64,000 nucleotides of DNA from Lepidostoma basale (taxonomy: Eukaryota; Arthropoda; Insecta; Trichoptera; Lepidostomatidae): contig JAHDVF020000211.1 in assembly GCA_022606425.2 (NCBI GenBank), forward strand, positions 4,154,001 to 4,218,000. Direction: 5' to 3'. Under the pieces are notes generated by a model. It saw only the letters and a list, made by a program, of their open reading frames with translations. It was not told the origin of the DNA and searched no databases. Below are positions 50,310 to 59,613 of the stretch, piece by piece (the stretch's first letter is position 1; each line of letters starts with the position of its first letter). The position numbers were made by a program, and so were the translations under genes.

Positions 50310-50590
50310 ATAATAAAGATTAGAATTAAACACTTTTATAACGTTGTATAAAACCACTTTATTTTGAGTCAGAAGCGCCAACCGGTTTCACTCTATAACG
50401 AGCTTCTTCAGGGGTATACACAAACAGTTTGTGTATACCCCTGACGAAGCTCGTTACAGGGTGAAACCGGTTGGCGCTCCTGACTTTTTTTTTAATTTTT
50501 TTTTTATTTAATTTTTTTTTTTAAAAACCCGATTGGGTTATATGTGGTTTTATATAACGTTATAAAAGTGTTTAATTCTAATTTTAAATA
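50310..50590. ncRNA. near-perfect palindrome with hammerhead-like cores on both strands
   Basis: Arms 50,368-50,425 and 50,427-50,484 (58 bases each, one-base centre) differ at four positions. Plus: CTGACGA (50,441-50,447), A, helix II GCTC/GGGT, GAAA (50,463-50,466), ACCGGT, T. Minus: CTGAAGA (50,411-50,405), A, GCTC/GAGT, GAAA, ACCGGT, T. One of the four differences is at N7, the variable core base. A wider inverted pair (about 50,328-50,357 and 50,547-50,582, GTGGTTTTATA...ACACTTTT) encloses them, with a LINE-J 3' scrap (50,487-50,546) at the right. Helix I is not obvious. Confidence 0.6.
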
Positions 50591-50689
50591 TGTCAAACCA
50601 CCAAGTAATATGGTAGCTTCTTTTCAATGTTTAAATAATAAAGAAATTTTGTATAATTTTTTTTTTAGATTTCATTATTTAAAATGAAC

Positions 50690-51042
50690 TACCAAGAAAT
50701 TTCAATTAAAAACATTAACAATAATAATAATTATTATTATTATTATTAGTACTTATAACAAATAGCCCAGGTTAATTTTATAATTTAAAATTATTGTATC
50801 GAATTTTAAATGCGTTTTTTTTATAATTTTTTTATTAGTCTTTCTTTGTTTAATTTTTATTATAAGACTGGACAGACATGGTTACCAATACCGAAGTCCT
50901 GAGGCGAGCTAGAGTTGACAGGGAACTGTTATCAACTATCAAGGTTCAAAAGATCTCACATCTGGGTCATATACTGCGTGGGGAAAAGTACCACCTTCTC
51001 CAACTGATATAAGAGGGGAAAATTGAGGGACGCCGAGGAACA
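50690..51042 (+). pseudogene. repeat X (left part) followed by LINE-N fragment
   Basis: 50,740-50,866 matches X (ACTTATAACAAATAGCCCAG, TTGTATCGAATTTTAAATGCG), stopping before the hammerhead. From 50,872: WTDMVTNTEVLRRARVDREL, LSTIKVQKISHLGHILRGEK, YHLLQLI-stop, GKIEGRRG. The LINE-N frame is nearly open and agrees closely with 28.3 kb. Confidence 0.65.
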
Positions 51043-51636
51043 ATATTGATCAGTATTTAACTGTCAATTTTTTATACATTTTGGCGTTTGATGCAACACT
51101 TGCACTAACTAAGAATTTTGTGTCCCGAAACATTTTTGTGAAAAGCGCAAAAAAGTGTTGTGATAATACAATGTTTCCAAAAGTTATTCTAACGTGAATC
51201 CACAACACAAAGTGATGGCTAAAATAGAATAAATAATTTATATATTTATTATTATGTTTAATATACTTTGTATTGCATTTATCCGTTATTTTACCATTCC
51301 CTAATGGGCCGCTCCAAGCGCACCTTGAGCATACTGACACAAATGAGGACATTATCCGTTAGAGTACCCGAATCTCCGCCACAATGCCGTCCTGGAGCGA
51401 GAACAATGTAATTTATTCGATGTGTAATTTCGAACACGCGCCACTTCGAATTCCACCGATTTCGTAACGAGTTCGCGGACAAAAGACGATTTGCATTCGA
51501 CAAATTCAAACTTTCATTCGGACATCGCCGAGATATAGAATCATCATAAAACAATTCTTATTGTTTCAATGGCGGCGTATAGTGGCAAACCCACACAAAC
51601 CGCACTCTTAATAATTATATTTCATTATATAAATAA
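51043..51636. other. apparently unique DNA with GC-richer part
   Basis: 51,290-51,560 has higher GC and a minus-strand frame (51,291-51,554: SISRRCPNESLNLSNANRLL, RVFEITHRINYIVLAPGRHC) that I do not recognise. It is not repeated in the window. It might be host exon or regulatory DNA. Confidence 0.3.
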
Positions 51637-51884
51637 CTAACTAACCATCACGCAGTGCATTCTTTCTGCCTACTCCAAAGGGGTAGGCAGAAAGAATACA
51701 CTGCCACACTTTACTTACCTGACATACTTCTCTCGCTTCCTCAACATTCAGAAAAGTAACCATCACGCCGTCTCCCCGAAGGGATAGGCAAAAAGAATGG
51801 ACTGCCACACTTTAACCGATGTGACACTCCATCCTTCTCTTTTCGCCCCCGCGAGAGACGCGGTGTGATGGGTTGCGAACCTCA
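51637..51884 (-). mobile_element. LINE-A 3' scrap and element E core
   Basis: 51,637-51,750 holds a (TAAC) tail and a LINE-A end that includes a local palindrome (GCATTCTTTCTGCCTACTCC against GGGGTAGGCAGAAAGAATAC). 51,756-51,884 is a separate E copy on the minus strand (AACCCATCACACCGCGTCTC, GGCGAAAAGAGAAGGATGGA, GACGGCGTGATGGTTA), 5'-truncated at GATGAGGTTCGC. Confidence 0.65.
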
Positions 51885-51899
51885 TCATATATATTTTTT

Positions 51900-52290
51900 T
51901 GAGTTTTTCTGATTCTTCTTCCTCTTAGTTTAGGCCGTATGACCTGTTTGTGATGGTTGGTTGTCCTTGGATGATGATTTCCAGCCATCTCTCCATCTCT
52001 TTGGCGGCCTTCCTGATAATCGCTTGCTGCTTGGGTTTTCATCTTTAACAATTTTTGCAATTCTTGTATTCTCCATGCGGTCCACGTGGTTTCTTCAAAA
52101 GCGCCTTCTGCTTCTTCCCCATCTTACTATGTCCTCAACCCCACAGACAGACCTTATCGTTTCATTTCTGATCCGATCTCCGAGGGCATGCGATGGAGCG
52201 TAGGGTTCGCATTTCTGCTACTCTAAGAAGGTTCTTAGTTCTATTGGTATCGGCTCTGACCTCTATTCCATATTTTTTTCAATTTTCTTT
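51900..52290 (-). pseudogene. RTE-like LINE C-terminal end, uninterrupted paralog
   Basis: Minus strand in shifting frames: KYGIEVRADTNRTKNLLRVA, EMRTLRSIACPRRSD, RNHVDRMENTRIAKIVKDEN, PSSKRLSGRPPKRWRDGWKS, SSKDNQPSQTGHTA-stop, then AGAAGAAGAATC. The word TTTTCATCTTTAAC (52,036-52,049) occurs once here and twice around the LINE-A insertion at 16.8 kb. Confidence 0.75.
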
Positions 52291-52439
52291 GAGAATTGAT
52301 ACCTTGATGTTTGATTCTTTATGGCGATGTAGGCAAATTTTTATTAGATAGTGCTTTTTTGTGTGATTTTAACTAAGTGTTTGTATGCGTGCCTGTCTTG
52401 TGATTCCATGGACTAGCTTAATAGCATCCCGACATTTGT

Positions 52440-53275
52440 TTTACAACTGAAAGAACCATGGACCATTCGGGAAGCTGCGTACCTATAAAGAAGAAGCATA
52501 TATGGCAAATAAATTCATTTGTTGGGCTCTCGCAACCGATCCACCACCAGAAGTGGAGTCATCGAATGTGTTGAGTGTCTCTTTGTTGTGGAGGATAACT
52601 GGGAATGTGTCTTTTTGTTGCGGAGGATAGCTGGGAAAGTGTCTCTTTGTTGCGGAGGATAGCTGGGAAAGTGACTCTTTGTTTCGGAGGATAGCTGGGA
52701 AAGTGTATCTTTGTTGCGGAGGATAGCTGGGAAAGTGTCTCTTTGTTGCGGAGGATAGCTGGGAATGTGTCTCTTTGTTGCGGAGGATAACTGGGAATGT
52801 GCCTATTTGTTGCGGAGGATAACTGGGAATGTGCCTCTTTGTTGCGGAGGATATCTGGGAATGTGTCTCTTTATTGCGGAGGAAAGCTGGGAAAGTGTGT
52901 CGTTGTTGCAGAGGATATCTGGGAAAGTGTATCTTTGTTGCGGAGGATAGCTGGGAAAGAATCTCTTTTTTGCGGAAGATGGCTGAGAGATCTATGATGT
53001 GCATGTCTCTTATTTGATATTTCTTCTCCAGTTTCCATCTCTCGCGCGTGTAGATGGGGCAGTGAGTGATTACGTGTTCTATTATTTGGTGTGTTTGTGT
53101 GTCCCATGGGCAGTAGGGTGTGTCCTTGATTTTGAATCTGTGTAGATACTAGAGTGTGACTCCATGCCCAATGACAATTTGCGAGAGATGGAACGAAGGA
53201 GTAATTCTCTTCCTCAGCTCTTTCGCGTCTCTTACGGAGGGGAGAAACATCTTGGTCCCGCTTCCTCCCACATCG
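52440..53275 (-). pseudogene. LINE-T (R1/I-like) C-terminal part containing a minisatellite
   Basis: From 53,260 leftward the minus strand reads MFLPSVRDAKELRKRITPSF, HLSQIVIGHGVTL-stop, YLHRFKIKDTPYCPWDTQTH, QIIEHVITHCPIYTRERWKL, EKKYQIRDMHIIDLSAIF, then enters the 32-bp repeat array and exits with STSGGGSVARAQQMNLFAIY. GHG..L..YLHRF...C...H..C is the zinc-binding-like C-terminal signature of R1/I-type LINEs; one expected Cys reads W/D. Confidence 0.6.
52576..52991. repeat. 32-bp minisatellite, 13 units
   Basis: Tandem unit of the type TGTCTCTTTGTTGCGGAGG plus ATAGCTGGGAAAG, 13 copies without gaps. Most units differ from the consensus at 0-3 positions and the last is the most worn. Since 32 is not a multiple of 3, all frames cycle. 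It lies inside the LINE-T coding remnant. Confidence 0.9.
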
Positions 53276-53299
53276 TCATATATTATATCATGCACAACA

Positions 53300-53428
53300 A
53301 GTCAGAGTAGACGGACGTGCATGACACAATGTATGAATGTCGAGAAATTCAGATAAGTATGTCTGGAAAAAAAAGTGTGGCGTTCCATTCTTCTGCCTCT
53401 TCGGGAAGGTTTGTTAGTTTTAGCTAGT
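53300..53428 (+). pseudogene. LINE-A copy 28, 3' end
   Basis: Reads VRVDGRA-stop HNV-stop MSRNSDKYVWKKKCGVPFF-like codons, worn forms of RRACMTQCMNVEKFR...VWRSI. Ends AGGTTTGTTAGTTTTAGCTAG. Confidence 0.55.
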
Positions 53429-53569
53429 TATTCAAGTTAAATACTAAGGAATCCGGATATATTTATATTGAATATTCTTAAAGAGTAAAATATTTCTAGA
53501 TTCATTTTCAACAATGTAAAAAAAAAAATTTTTTTAATAAAAATATTTATTTTAAATGTGTGATCGGGG

Positions 53570-53770
53570 TTTTGGAACTATGCGCCACAATCCGTATTGT
53601 TCCAAACGTGCTATTATGTCGCATGCGGCGTTTCAGAATCGGACGGTTCGATGATTAACGTGTCTCCGCGCCATCGGGTCCGGTGACAGAGTGCCGCAAG
53701 CGCCTCGGGTCATCCTCCCAAGGGCGCGGCGGGCTGACCTCTCCGCACCTCAAATTCGTTCTCCGATATT
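53570..53770. other. CpG-rich island, unidentified
   Basis: About 200 bases rich in CpG (GGTTCGATGATTAACG, CGCGCCATCGGGTCCGGTG, AAGGGCGCGGCGGGCTG) in A+T-rich surroundings, and not repeated in the window. A minus-strand frame over the middle (GEVSPPRPWEDDPRRLRHSV) is open for ~38 codons. It could be a host exon or a regulatory island; neither is shown. Confidence 0.35.
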
Positions 53771-53915
53771 ATTATCATTGTAATTCGAACAGACATTAAT
53801 ATACCATTTGATTAAACGCATCACCGGACGCGCTGCTAAGTGATCTTGTAGTACCGAAATATTCTAACAGCGGAAGCAATTCTTTATGATATCTAACTTT
53901 ATGCGTGATTCTGCG

Positions 53916-54043
53916 CCCTTCGAGGAAGAGAGGCAACAGCTATAACTACCACACTAAATGTCCTGGGTTCAATTCCCGGTGATGACTATAAAATTCTCAC
54001 GTTGTCTTTGCTCCGGTAAAATTTACATGACAATAAAATTTGT
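53916..54043 (+). mobile_element. SINE B, worn head and body
   Basis: B box GGTTCAATTCC, T stem, and body to ATGACAATAAAAT, then cut off. The head is diverged. Confidence 0.6.
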
Positions 54044-54067
54044 TTTTAAGATAATGAAATGATTTTA

Positions 54068-55223
54068 TAATTTCATAATTTCATATTTAAAAATAATAAA
54101 TTATTACACTAGTTTTTTTCGTTTATACAAACAACTGAAGTGTAAATTTTTTATTTTATTTGTTCCAATGACAATTTAAAAAATTTCTTCAATAATATTT
54201 TTTGTGAATGTACGAGTATACTTATACTTGTATACGAATCCTAGATTTTCACCCATGGTGGGTGGTTAATTCAAATTTAATTGTATCTCAATAGAGACGA
54301 AGACGCAAACTGGAAACTGAATATGGATGATCAAGGTGTTTACAGGACTTATGACCTGTCATTGGTTGGGTTAAGCGCACGCTTTATATAATTACAACAT
54401 TCCCCATTCCACCATTGTTATTATGATCATGCATGATAAATTTTTGGAAGTTGTATATATACTCCAAATCCATACCTATCTTCACGTGTCAGTTTTAATT
54501 GGCCATCTATGTAGATTTGATAATACTAGTCAATCTTTTTTTTTTAGATTAACCTATACAATCCACCCACTAACGCCATCTATGGAGAATTATTTTTTTA
54601 GCATTTTAGCAAACTACTTTATTAACACAATGCGAAGGTTATCAGCAATTTTTTTATCAAAATTTATCATGCATGATCATAATAACAATGGTGGAATGGG
54701 GAATGTTGTAATTACATAAAGCGTGCGCTTAACCCAACCAATGACAGGTCATAAGTCCTGTAAACACCTTGATCATCCATATTCAGTTTCCAGTTTGCGT
54801 CTTCGTCTCTATTGAGATACAATTAAATTCTTCAATAATATTTTAAAGTTCTTGCTGGTATTGATTTGTTTTAAACGCCTACTTACTGCTAATTTTAAAA
54901 AAAAACTGTGGATACGTGGAACATAAATTAAATAGATAATATGAGCACCATTTAAAAAGAACATTTTGTGCTAAATTATTTTTATTTTGTTATTTTATTT
55001 TATATCATTGTATTTTATATTATTTGTTTTAGATTTTTTGTGGATGTTGGACGATCGAAGTGTGCGCGGGAGATGCCTATTGGTGGCGATGAGGTTCGCA
55101 ACCCATCACACCGCGTCTCCCGCGGGGCGAAAAGAGAAGGATGGAGTGCCGCATCGGTTAAAGTGTGACAGTCCATTATTTCTGCCTACCCTTTCGGGGA
55201 GACGGCGTGATGGTTAGTTAGTC
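54068..55223 (+). mobile_element. element E, interrupted by repeat F
   Basis: The E parts are 54,068-54,201 and 54,845-55,223, ending GCATCGGTTAAAGTGTGACA, GACGGCGTGATGGTTAGTTA. The target word AAATGATTTTA is duplicated at 54,057-54,067 and 55,224-55,234. It is ~513 bp without the insertion. This copy extends further 5' than the 23.6 kb copy. Confidence 0.8.
54202..54827. repeat. repeat F, inverted-repeat form, with 17-bp target duplication
   Basis: Flanked by TTCTTCAATAATATTTT (54,185-54,201 and 54,828-54,844), and the E copy at 24.1 kb has this word once. Inside, a leader (TTGTGAATGTACGAGTATAC, CCCATGGTGGGTGG) precedes arms 54,281-54,445 and 54,660-54,829, which are inverted copies of the F end. 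The loop of ~215 bases is the rest of F. It may have formed by inversion during reverse transcription. Confidence 0.8.
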
Positions 55224-55425
55224 AAATGATTTTACTGAAGTCTGTTGATGGAAGTTCATTTTAAATAATAATTAAATAAAGCGATTTTTTTTAACTACTT
55301 CTACTTTTGTCATTATTTCGACAGCGACCTGGTCAGCTGGCGAAACCGGTCGCTGTCGAAATAAAGACAAAAGTGGAAGTAGTTAAAAAACGTCGTTTTA
55401 TTTAATTATTATTTAATAAAATTTG

Positions 55426-55730
55426 TGATAGAGTAGCTACCTATCACATGCCATGTGAATCTATAGCTAGAAAGTTGTATATTCTATAGTAATATTTGTC
55501 GACCTTGTGGCAAAGCGGCAAGAGATATGACTGCCATACCGAAGGTCCAGAATTCGATTCCCGGGAATGGCAGTCTGATTATTTTACTGTATTATAATAG
55601 ATATGGTGTAGAATTTACTTGACAATAAAATGATAATAGATTAGCTACCTATCTATCACATGTCATGAGAATCAATAGCTTAAAAGTTGCACACAGTTAT
55701 TGGGTTCAAATAACTTGATGTATACAAAAA
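55426..55730 (+). mobile_element. two SINE B copies in tandem
   Basis: 55,426-55,496 is a 5'-truncated copy (GTAGCTACCTATCACATGCC to AGTTGTATATTCTATAGTAA). 55,499-55,730 is near full length (GACCTTGTGGCAAAGCGG, B box worn to AATTCGATTCC). Confidence 0.7.
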
Positions 55731-55989
55731 TACCGAAAGGAATGGAAAACTAACACAATAACATACCAAAAATCCTAACAACCAGCAAAATATTACATTT
55801 TGCTCCAAACCAGGATTGAAACATAAATAATTAACCTGATTCAGTCATATCAAAATTCAATTCTCAAAACATTTTTAACATTGATTAATCTTAATATAAC
55901 TGTTATTTTATCTTCATATGACTGTTGCTTAATATGACTGAATTTAAATCTTGCATTTAAGTATTGTACTTATATAAAGGAGTAAGTTT

Positions 55990-56065
55990 ATAACAGTGTC
56001 ACGAAACCGATCGCTGTCAAATTAAAGACAACAAGTAGAAATAATTTATAAAAAATATCGTTTGA
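55990..56065 (+). repeat. hammerhead-family 3' arm
   Basis: CACGAAACCGATCGCTGTCA, AATTAAAGACAACAAGTAGA match the GAAACCGGTCGCTGTC arm of the ACCGGT type. No core. Confidence 0.45.
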
Positions 56066-56104
56066 AATTATTATTATTTAGAAAACCTATACAATACAGT
56101 CTCC

Positions 56105-56310
56105 TGTACATTAGCATTTTGTGGATGTTGGACTATCGAAGTGTGCGCGGGAGATGCCTATTGGTGGCGATGAGGTTCGCAACCCATCACACCGCGTCTC
56201 CCGCGGGGCGAAAAGAGGAGGATGGAGTGCCGCATCGGTTAAAGTGTGACAGTCCATTCTTTCTGCCTACCCTTCCAGGAAGACGGCGTGATGGTTAGTT
56301 AGTTAGTTTT
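56105..56310 (+). mobile_element. element E, 5'-truncated, with 11-bp target duplication
   Basis: TTTTGTGGATGTTGGACTAT, AACCCATCACACCGCGTCTC, then the LINE-A-like end and GTTAGTTAGTT. Flanked by ATACAGTCTCC (56,094-56,104 and 56,311-56,321). This shows E moves with a LINE-type duplication and the LINE-A tail. Confidence 0.85.
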
Positions 56311-56329
56311 ATACAGTCTCCAATGTGAG

Positions 56330-56610
56330 TAGCAATAATTTGATATTCCAGCAGAGGTTCAGCTCTAATGGCTATTCTTCTTACGTCTGCAGAAAACATT
56401 GTTTGAAATGTGAGTTGCTAGTTGTTTTATGCGGGGGTTAGATGTGTGGCCCGGAGTGCTCCTCCGAAGAGGGTGAGGGAGGATTTAGGGTTTATTCAAA
56501 AGTCCTACATTATTTTTGGTCAGGGAATGGAAGACCAGACAGTGGACTATCGGGAAGAATTTATCCGCTTTAGTTACTGGAGGGGTAAGGGACTGAATGT
56601 TGATGGATGA
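56330..56610 (+). repeat. dispersed repeat Q, copy 2
   Basis: AGAGGTTCAGCTCTAATGGC, TATTCTTCTTACGTCTGCAG, GATGTGTGGCCCGGAGTGCT, GAGGATTTAGGGTTTATT match the 3.3-3.5 kb copy. The frame is broken by several stops here. Confidence 0.6.
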
Positions 56611-56963
56611 ACCAATAGTTTTTTATACATGTATAGAATAAGTTACCGGGTAACGTCACGGATCGAAAACGTCTCCTGATTAGGAACCAAACATTCTATC
56701 CCTAGACTACCACCCGGATATGATTATTTTCTTTTACATTCTAGATTTTAGTATCTCTGAACATGGCGCTGCGTGGCATACGCCCAAAAAACATAAGAAT
56801 TTAACGTTATTTCCGTTAGCTTCGGTGATTATTATTGAAAGTATTTACTATGATTAATCATTTAATGATAGATTTCCGTGCGGCACTCCTAAACAATTCT
56901 CTGTTAAAGCATTACACGACTAGTTCGTTTTTACCCGACGATAATATCAAGGGATTAAGGGCA

Positions 56964-57655
56964 GTCAGATGTATGAAAAAAAACTAGTATTTTAAATAAA
57001 CAAAATTGTCAGTCATTTAATTTATTTTATAAAACCAACAATATTAAATTATCATATTATGTTTTAACTTGATATGACCTAAATTTGAAAAAAAATTCAT
57101 TATTTATGAAGTTATCGCCATATTTGTTGGACCCTATTCCATAATGCGGTGACCATTATTACTTCTTATTCTAAAATGATTCAACTAAAACTCTCTTCAT
57201 CTAAAATGATTCAACTAAAAAAATGACTAGTTAATCTAGTACCTGATCGATTTGTTTTATTTTTAAAAACTTCTATTTTTATAAACAATTAACAGTTGCA
57301 TTTTTCCTTGAAAATCCGTGAGTAAATTATCAGAAGCCGGCATTTTGTTTATTTAAAAAAATGCTTCTATCGGGCACTAGATTAACTAGTAAAATAATAT
57401 ATTTTTATTTATTTGAATGATTTTAGATGAACCTGTAAGAAGTTATAATGGTCACCGCAAAGCACTACTTATGGAACAGGGTCTAACAAATATGCCGATA
57501 ACTTCATTATATAATTTATACATATATATTTCTCAAATTTGGAGCAAATCAAGTTAAAATATTGTTTAATAATTTAATATTGTTGGTTTTGGAAAATAAA
57601 TTAAATTACTAACAAAAAAGAATACTGAAAATACTTGTTTTTTCATACCTCTGAC
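56964..57655. mobile_element. 692-bp foldback (MITE-like) element
   Basis: Imperfect arms of nearly 300 bases (about 56,964-57,250 and 57,365-57,655). Left: GTCAGATGTATGAAAAAA, AAACCAACAATATTAAATTA, GAAGTTATCGCCATATTTGT, CTAGTTAATCTAGTACCTGA; the right arm repeats these inverted (GTCAGAGGTATGAAAAAA from the right end). The unpaired centre is ~115 bases. The left arm has a local tandem duplication of AAAATGATTCAACTAAAA. No coding sequence. The target duplication is unclear, so the superfamily is unknown. Confidence 0.75.
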
Positions 57656-57674
57656 AGCTCCTAACCCTTCAATA

Positions 57675-57900
57675 GACAGCCTTGGTGGCAGAGTGGCAAT
57701 TCTAATGACTGTTAAACTGAAGGTCCGGGTTCGATTCCCGTTGATTACTATGTGAAAAAGCTCACGCTGCCTTTGATCTGGTAGAATTCTCGGAACAATT
57801 AAAATGGCGATATACTAGCTACCTATCACATATCATGGGAATCAGTAGCTAAAAAGTATATGCAGTAATTGGGTTCAAATAAACTTTTGTGTGTAAAAAA
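57675..57900 (+). mobile_element. SINE B
   Basis: Head GACAGCCTTGGTGGCAGAG, B box GGTTCGATTCC, body and GGGTTCAAATAAAC end with an A-rich tail. It sits 19 bases right of the foldback. Confidence 0.75.
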
Positions 57901-58417
57901 TTCTAAGGCTCAACTAGTGAAGTGAAACATGTCACCCTTTTTTAGTATTGTGAAACTTCCAGGCTATGTAGGTTTTTTTATATATTGTATTATATAAATA
58001 TTTATGTCATGGTTCATATGAATTGAAACGTCTGTTTTATAGTAGTTGTAATGCTTTTTATGGTAATGACATGTTTCCCCTTGCCAGGACAATATTGAAC
58101 ATATTATACAAATCAGAAAAGTATTACAGTGTTTCTGATTTATATAACATAATTTAGAATTCATTGCGTATTATAACATTGTATTCATAAATTTAACTAG
58201 TTCCAGATAATACTTTCCTGTTTTTGTGGCTTATCCCTTAATTGTTTTCAACAATGTATTGGGCCGCGCCAATTACCTTCATTGCCGTGTTCTGCTCCTT
58301 TAACTCGTACATATAAACAACAACGCGTTTGATTGTCGCTGCATTTAAAAATACCTTAGACAGGCGAACCATGTCATTCACATAAAATATTATAAAACAG
58401 ACGTTTTCATAACAACA
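57901..58417. repeat. unmatched sequence with hammerhead-family scraps at both ends
   Basis: 57,905-57,925 has AGTGAAACATGTCACCC and 58,345-58,412 has ACAGGCGAACCATGTCATTC, ATATTATAAAACAGACGTTTTC, both of the ACATGT type with lost cores. The interior is A+T-rich and unmatched. Confidence 0.4.
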
Positions 58418-59058
58418 AACCATCACGCCGTTTCTCCGAAGGCGTAAGGACAGGGAATGGACCGCCACACTTCTCGTTCCTGACGCACCTCTCTAACATC
58501 CTCCAAATTCATACAGCGAGTCATACACTCAAGTTGATTCTTCCGACATTAAACACGACCAACCTTTAAAATTTAATTAATCTGGTTATGCCAAGTTTTC
58601 CTCGATCTGCCAAGACTCCATTCACACCGGTAACGTACTCGTATACTTTCTTAACCATTCTTCATTCATCATAGTGGAGGTACTCCCATAGAAGCCCAGA
58701 AGCCCGGCTTGCGTAAGAAATTTTGAATCAAAACCTCTTCTGGATTACAGAGGTTCAACTCTTGTGGCTATTCCTCTTACGCCTGATGGAAACATTTTTG
58801 GATGGTGATTTGGTGGGTTGTTGGTTTATGCAGTGGCACGATTACTTAGATTTGGTTGTTTTGATTCAAAATTTCTTACGCAATCCGGCTTCTGGGCTTC
58901 TATGAGAGTACCGCCACTGATTCATCAATGCGTTTCGTATGTCCAAACAAACGTAGTGATCCTTTCATAATTTTGTTCATAATACTTTATTTCGCTCTAC
59001 ATTGCTTCCTTATATCATTATTTGAAATTCTATTGTACGTAGTTTTACCACATGTTCA
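58418..59058 (-). pseudogene. LINE-A copy 29, interrupted by a hAT-type MITE
   Basis: 58,418-58,671 minus: 3' end, tail of (GTT) type, codons MTRCMNLEDVREVRQERE to RMKKVYEYVTGVN. After the MITE, 58,928-59,057 continues MKDPYVCLDIRNAL upstream through NKIMKGSLRLFGH-, KTTYNRISNNDIRKQCRAK. The TTCATTCATC context equals the codons MNEE/R of other copies. Confidence 0.75.
58672..58919. mobile_element. hAT-type MITE, 248 bp, with 8-bp target duplication
   Basis: Ends TAGTGGAGGTACTCCCATAG and, inverted from the right, CAGTGGCGGTACTCTCATAG; terminal inverted repeats of ~62 bases (GAAGCCCAGAAGCC, GCGTAAGAAATTTTGAATCA inside). ATTCATCA flanks it at 58,664-58,671 and 58,920-58,927. An 8-bp duplication and CAGTGG-type ends are hAT hallmarks. 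The centre carries repeat-Q-like sequence. No transposase. Confidence 0.85.
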
Positions 59059-59600
59059 AGAAAAAATAAATATGAATCATCATTCGAATTTTGAAATTCT
59101 TTGTTTATGAAAAATATATTAAAAGTATTATAATGGTATTCGGTGGTTTACATCTTTGGAAGTTAATAAACGGAAGTCGCATTGTATTGACCGCAGAGCA
59201 CTGCGGGGTCTTGTAGGATTGTGTCCACGGATTAACATGACAATGGCATGTAGGACGGCCAGGACACTCACCCTCGCCATAAGCGTTGGATCCAAATGCT
59301 AATATGAGAAACTTGATGGACGCAACACATCTCTGACTCTTACAAATTTACATATCGGATTATACAGCAAAATTATATAGATACTCATTAAACGGCGTCT
59401 TGATTTTTTTTATTAATTTTTTTATGTCAGTTTCAATCCTAAGGGTTGATTTATATAATAATAATAAATTGGACAATTTATAGAGCTTCGTTTTTTTTAA
59501 TTACTCATCTCAAGGGCGGTGTAGCAAAGTATACTTTGCAGCATTTTATAATACCTTCAACAGACGGCATGTCATTCGTTTAAATATAATAAAACTTCTA
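59059..59600. other. mostly unmatched; repeat V near the right
   Basis: 59,452-59,545 is repeat V (ATTACTCATCTCAAGGGCGG). 59,570-59,613 has GGCATGTCATTCGTTTAAAT, AAAACTTCTAGAAAACAGACG of the hammerhead ACATGT subfamily. The rest has no match. Confidence 0.4.
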
Positions 59601-59613
59601 GAAAACAGACGTT

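Larger units (their letters stand above)
54044..55420. repeat. hammerhead-family element (ACCGGT type) split by nested insertions
   Basis: Left piece 54,044-54,067 (TTTAAGATAATGAAATGATTTTA) and right piece 55,224-55,420 are colinear with 7.0-7.2 and 24.3 kb. In the right piece, arms CTACTTTTGTCATTATTTCG and CGAAATAAAGACAAAAGTGG flank GACAGCGACC-TGGTCAGCTGGCGAAACC-GGTCGCTGTC. The CTGANGA core and the 5' half of helix II are deleted here, leaving GGCGAAACCGGTCGC. Confidence 0.65.

Noticed and set aside
51650..51710. hairpin at the LINE-A scrap as a terminator or regulatory RNA
   Set aside because: It is a local inverted copy of the LINE-A 3' end itself and occurs only in this worn fragment.
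52576..52991. CRISPR-like array
   Set aside because: The 32-bp units are directly adjacent with no unique spacers and lie in a decayed eukaryotic LINE; it is a minisatellite.
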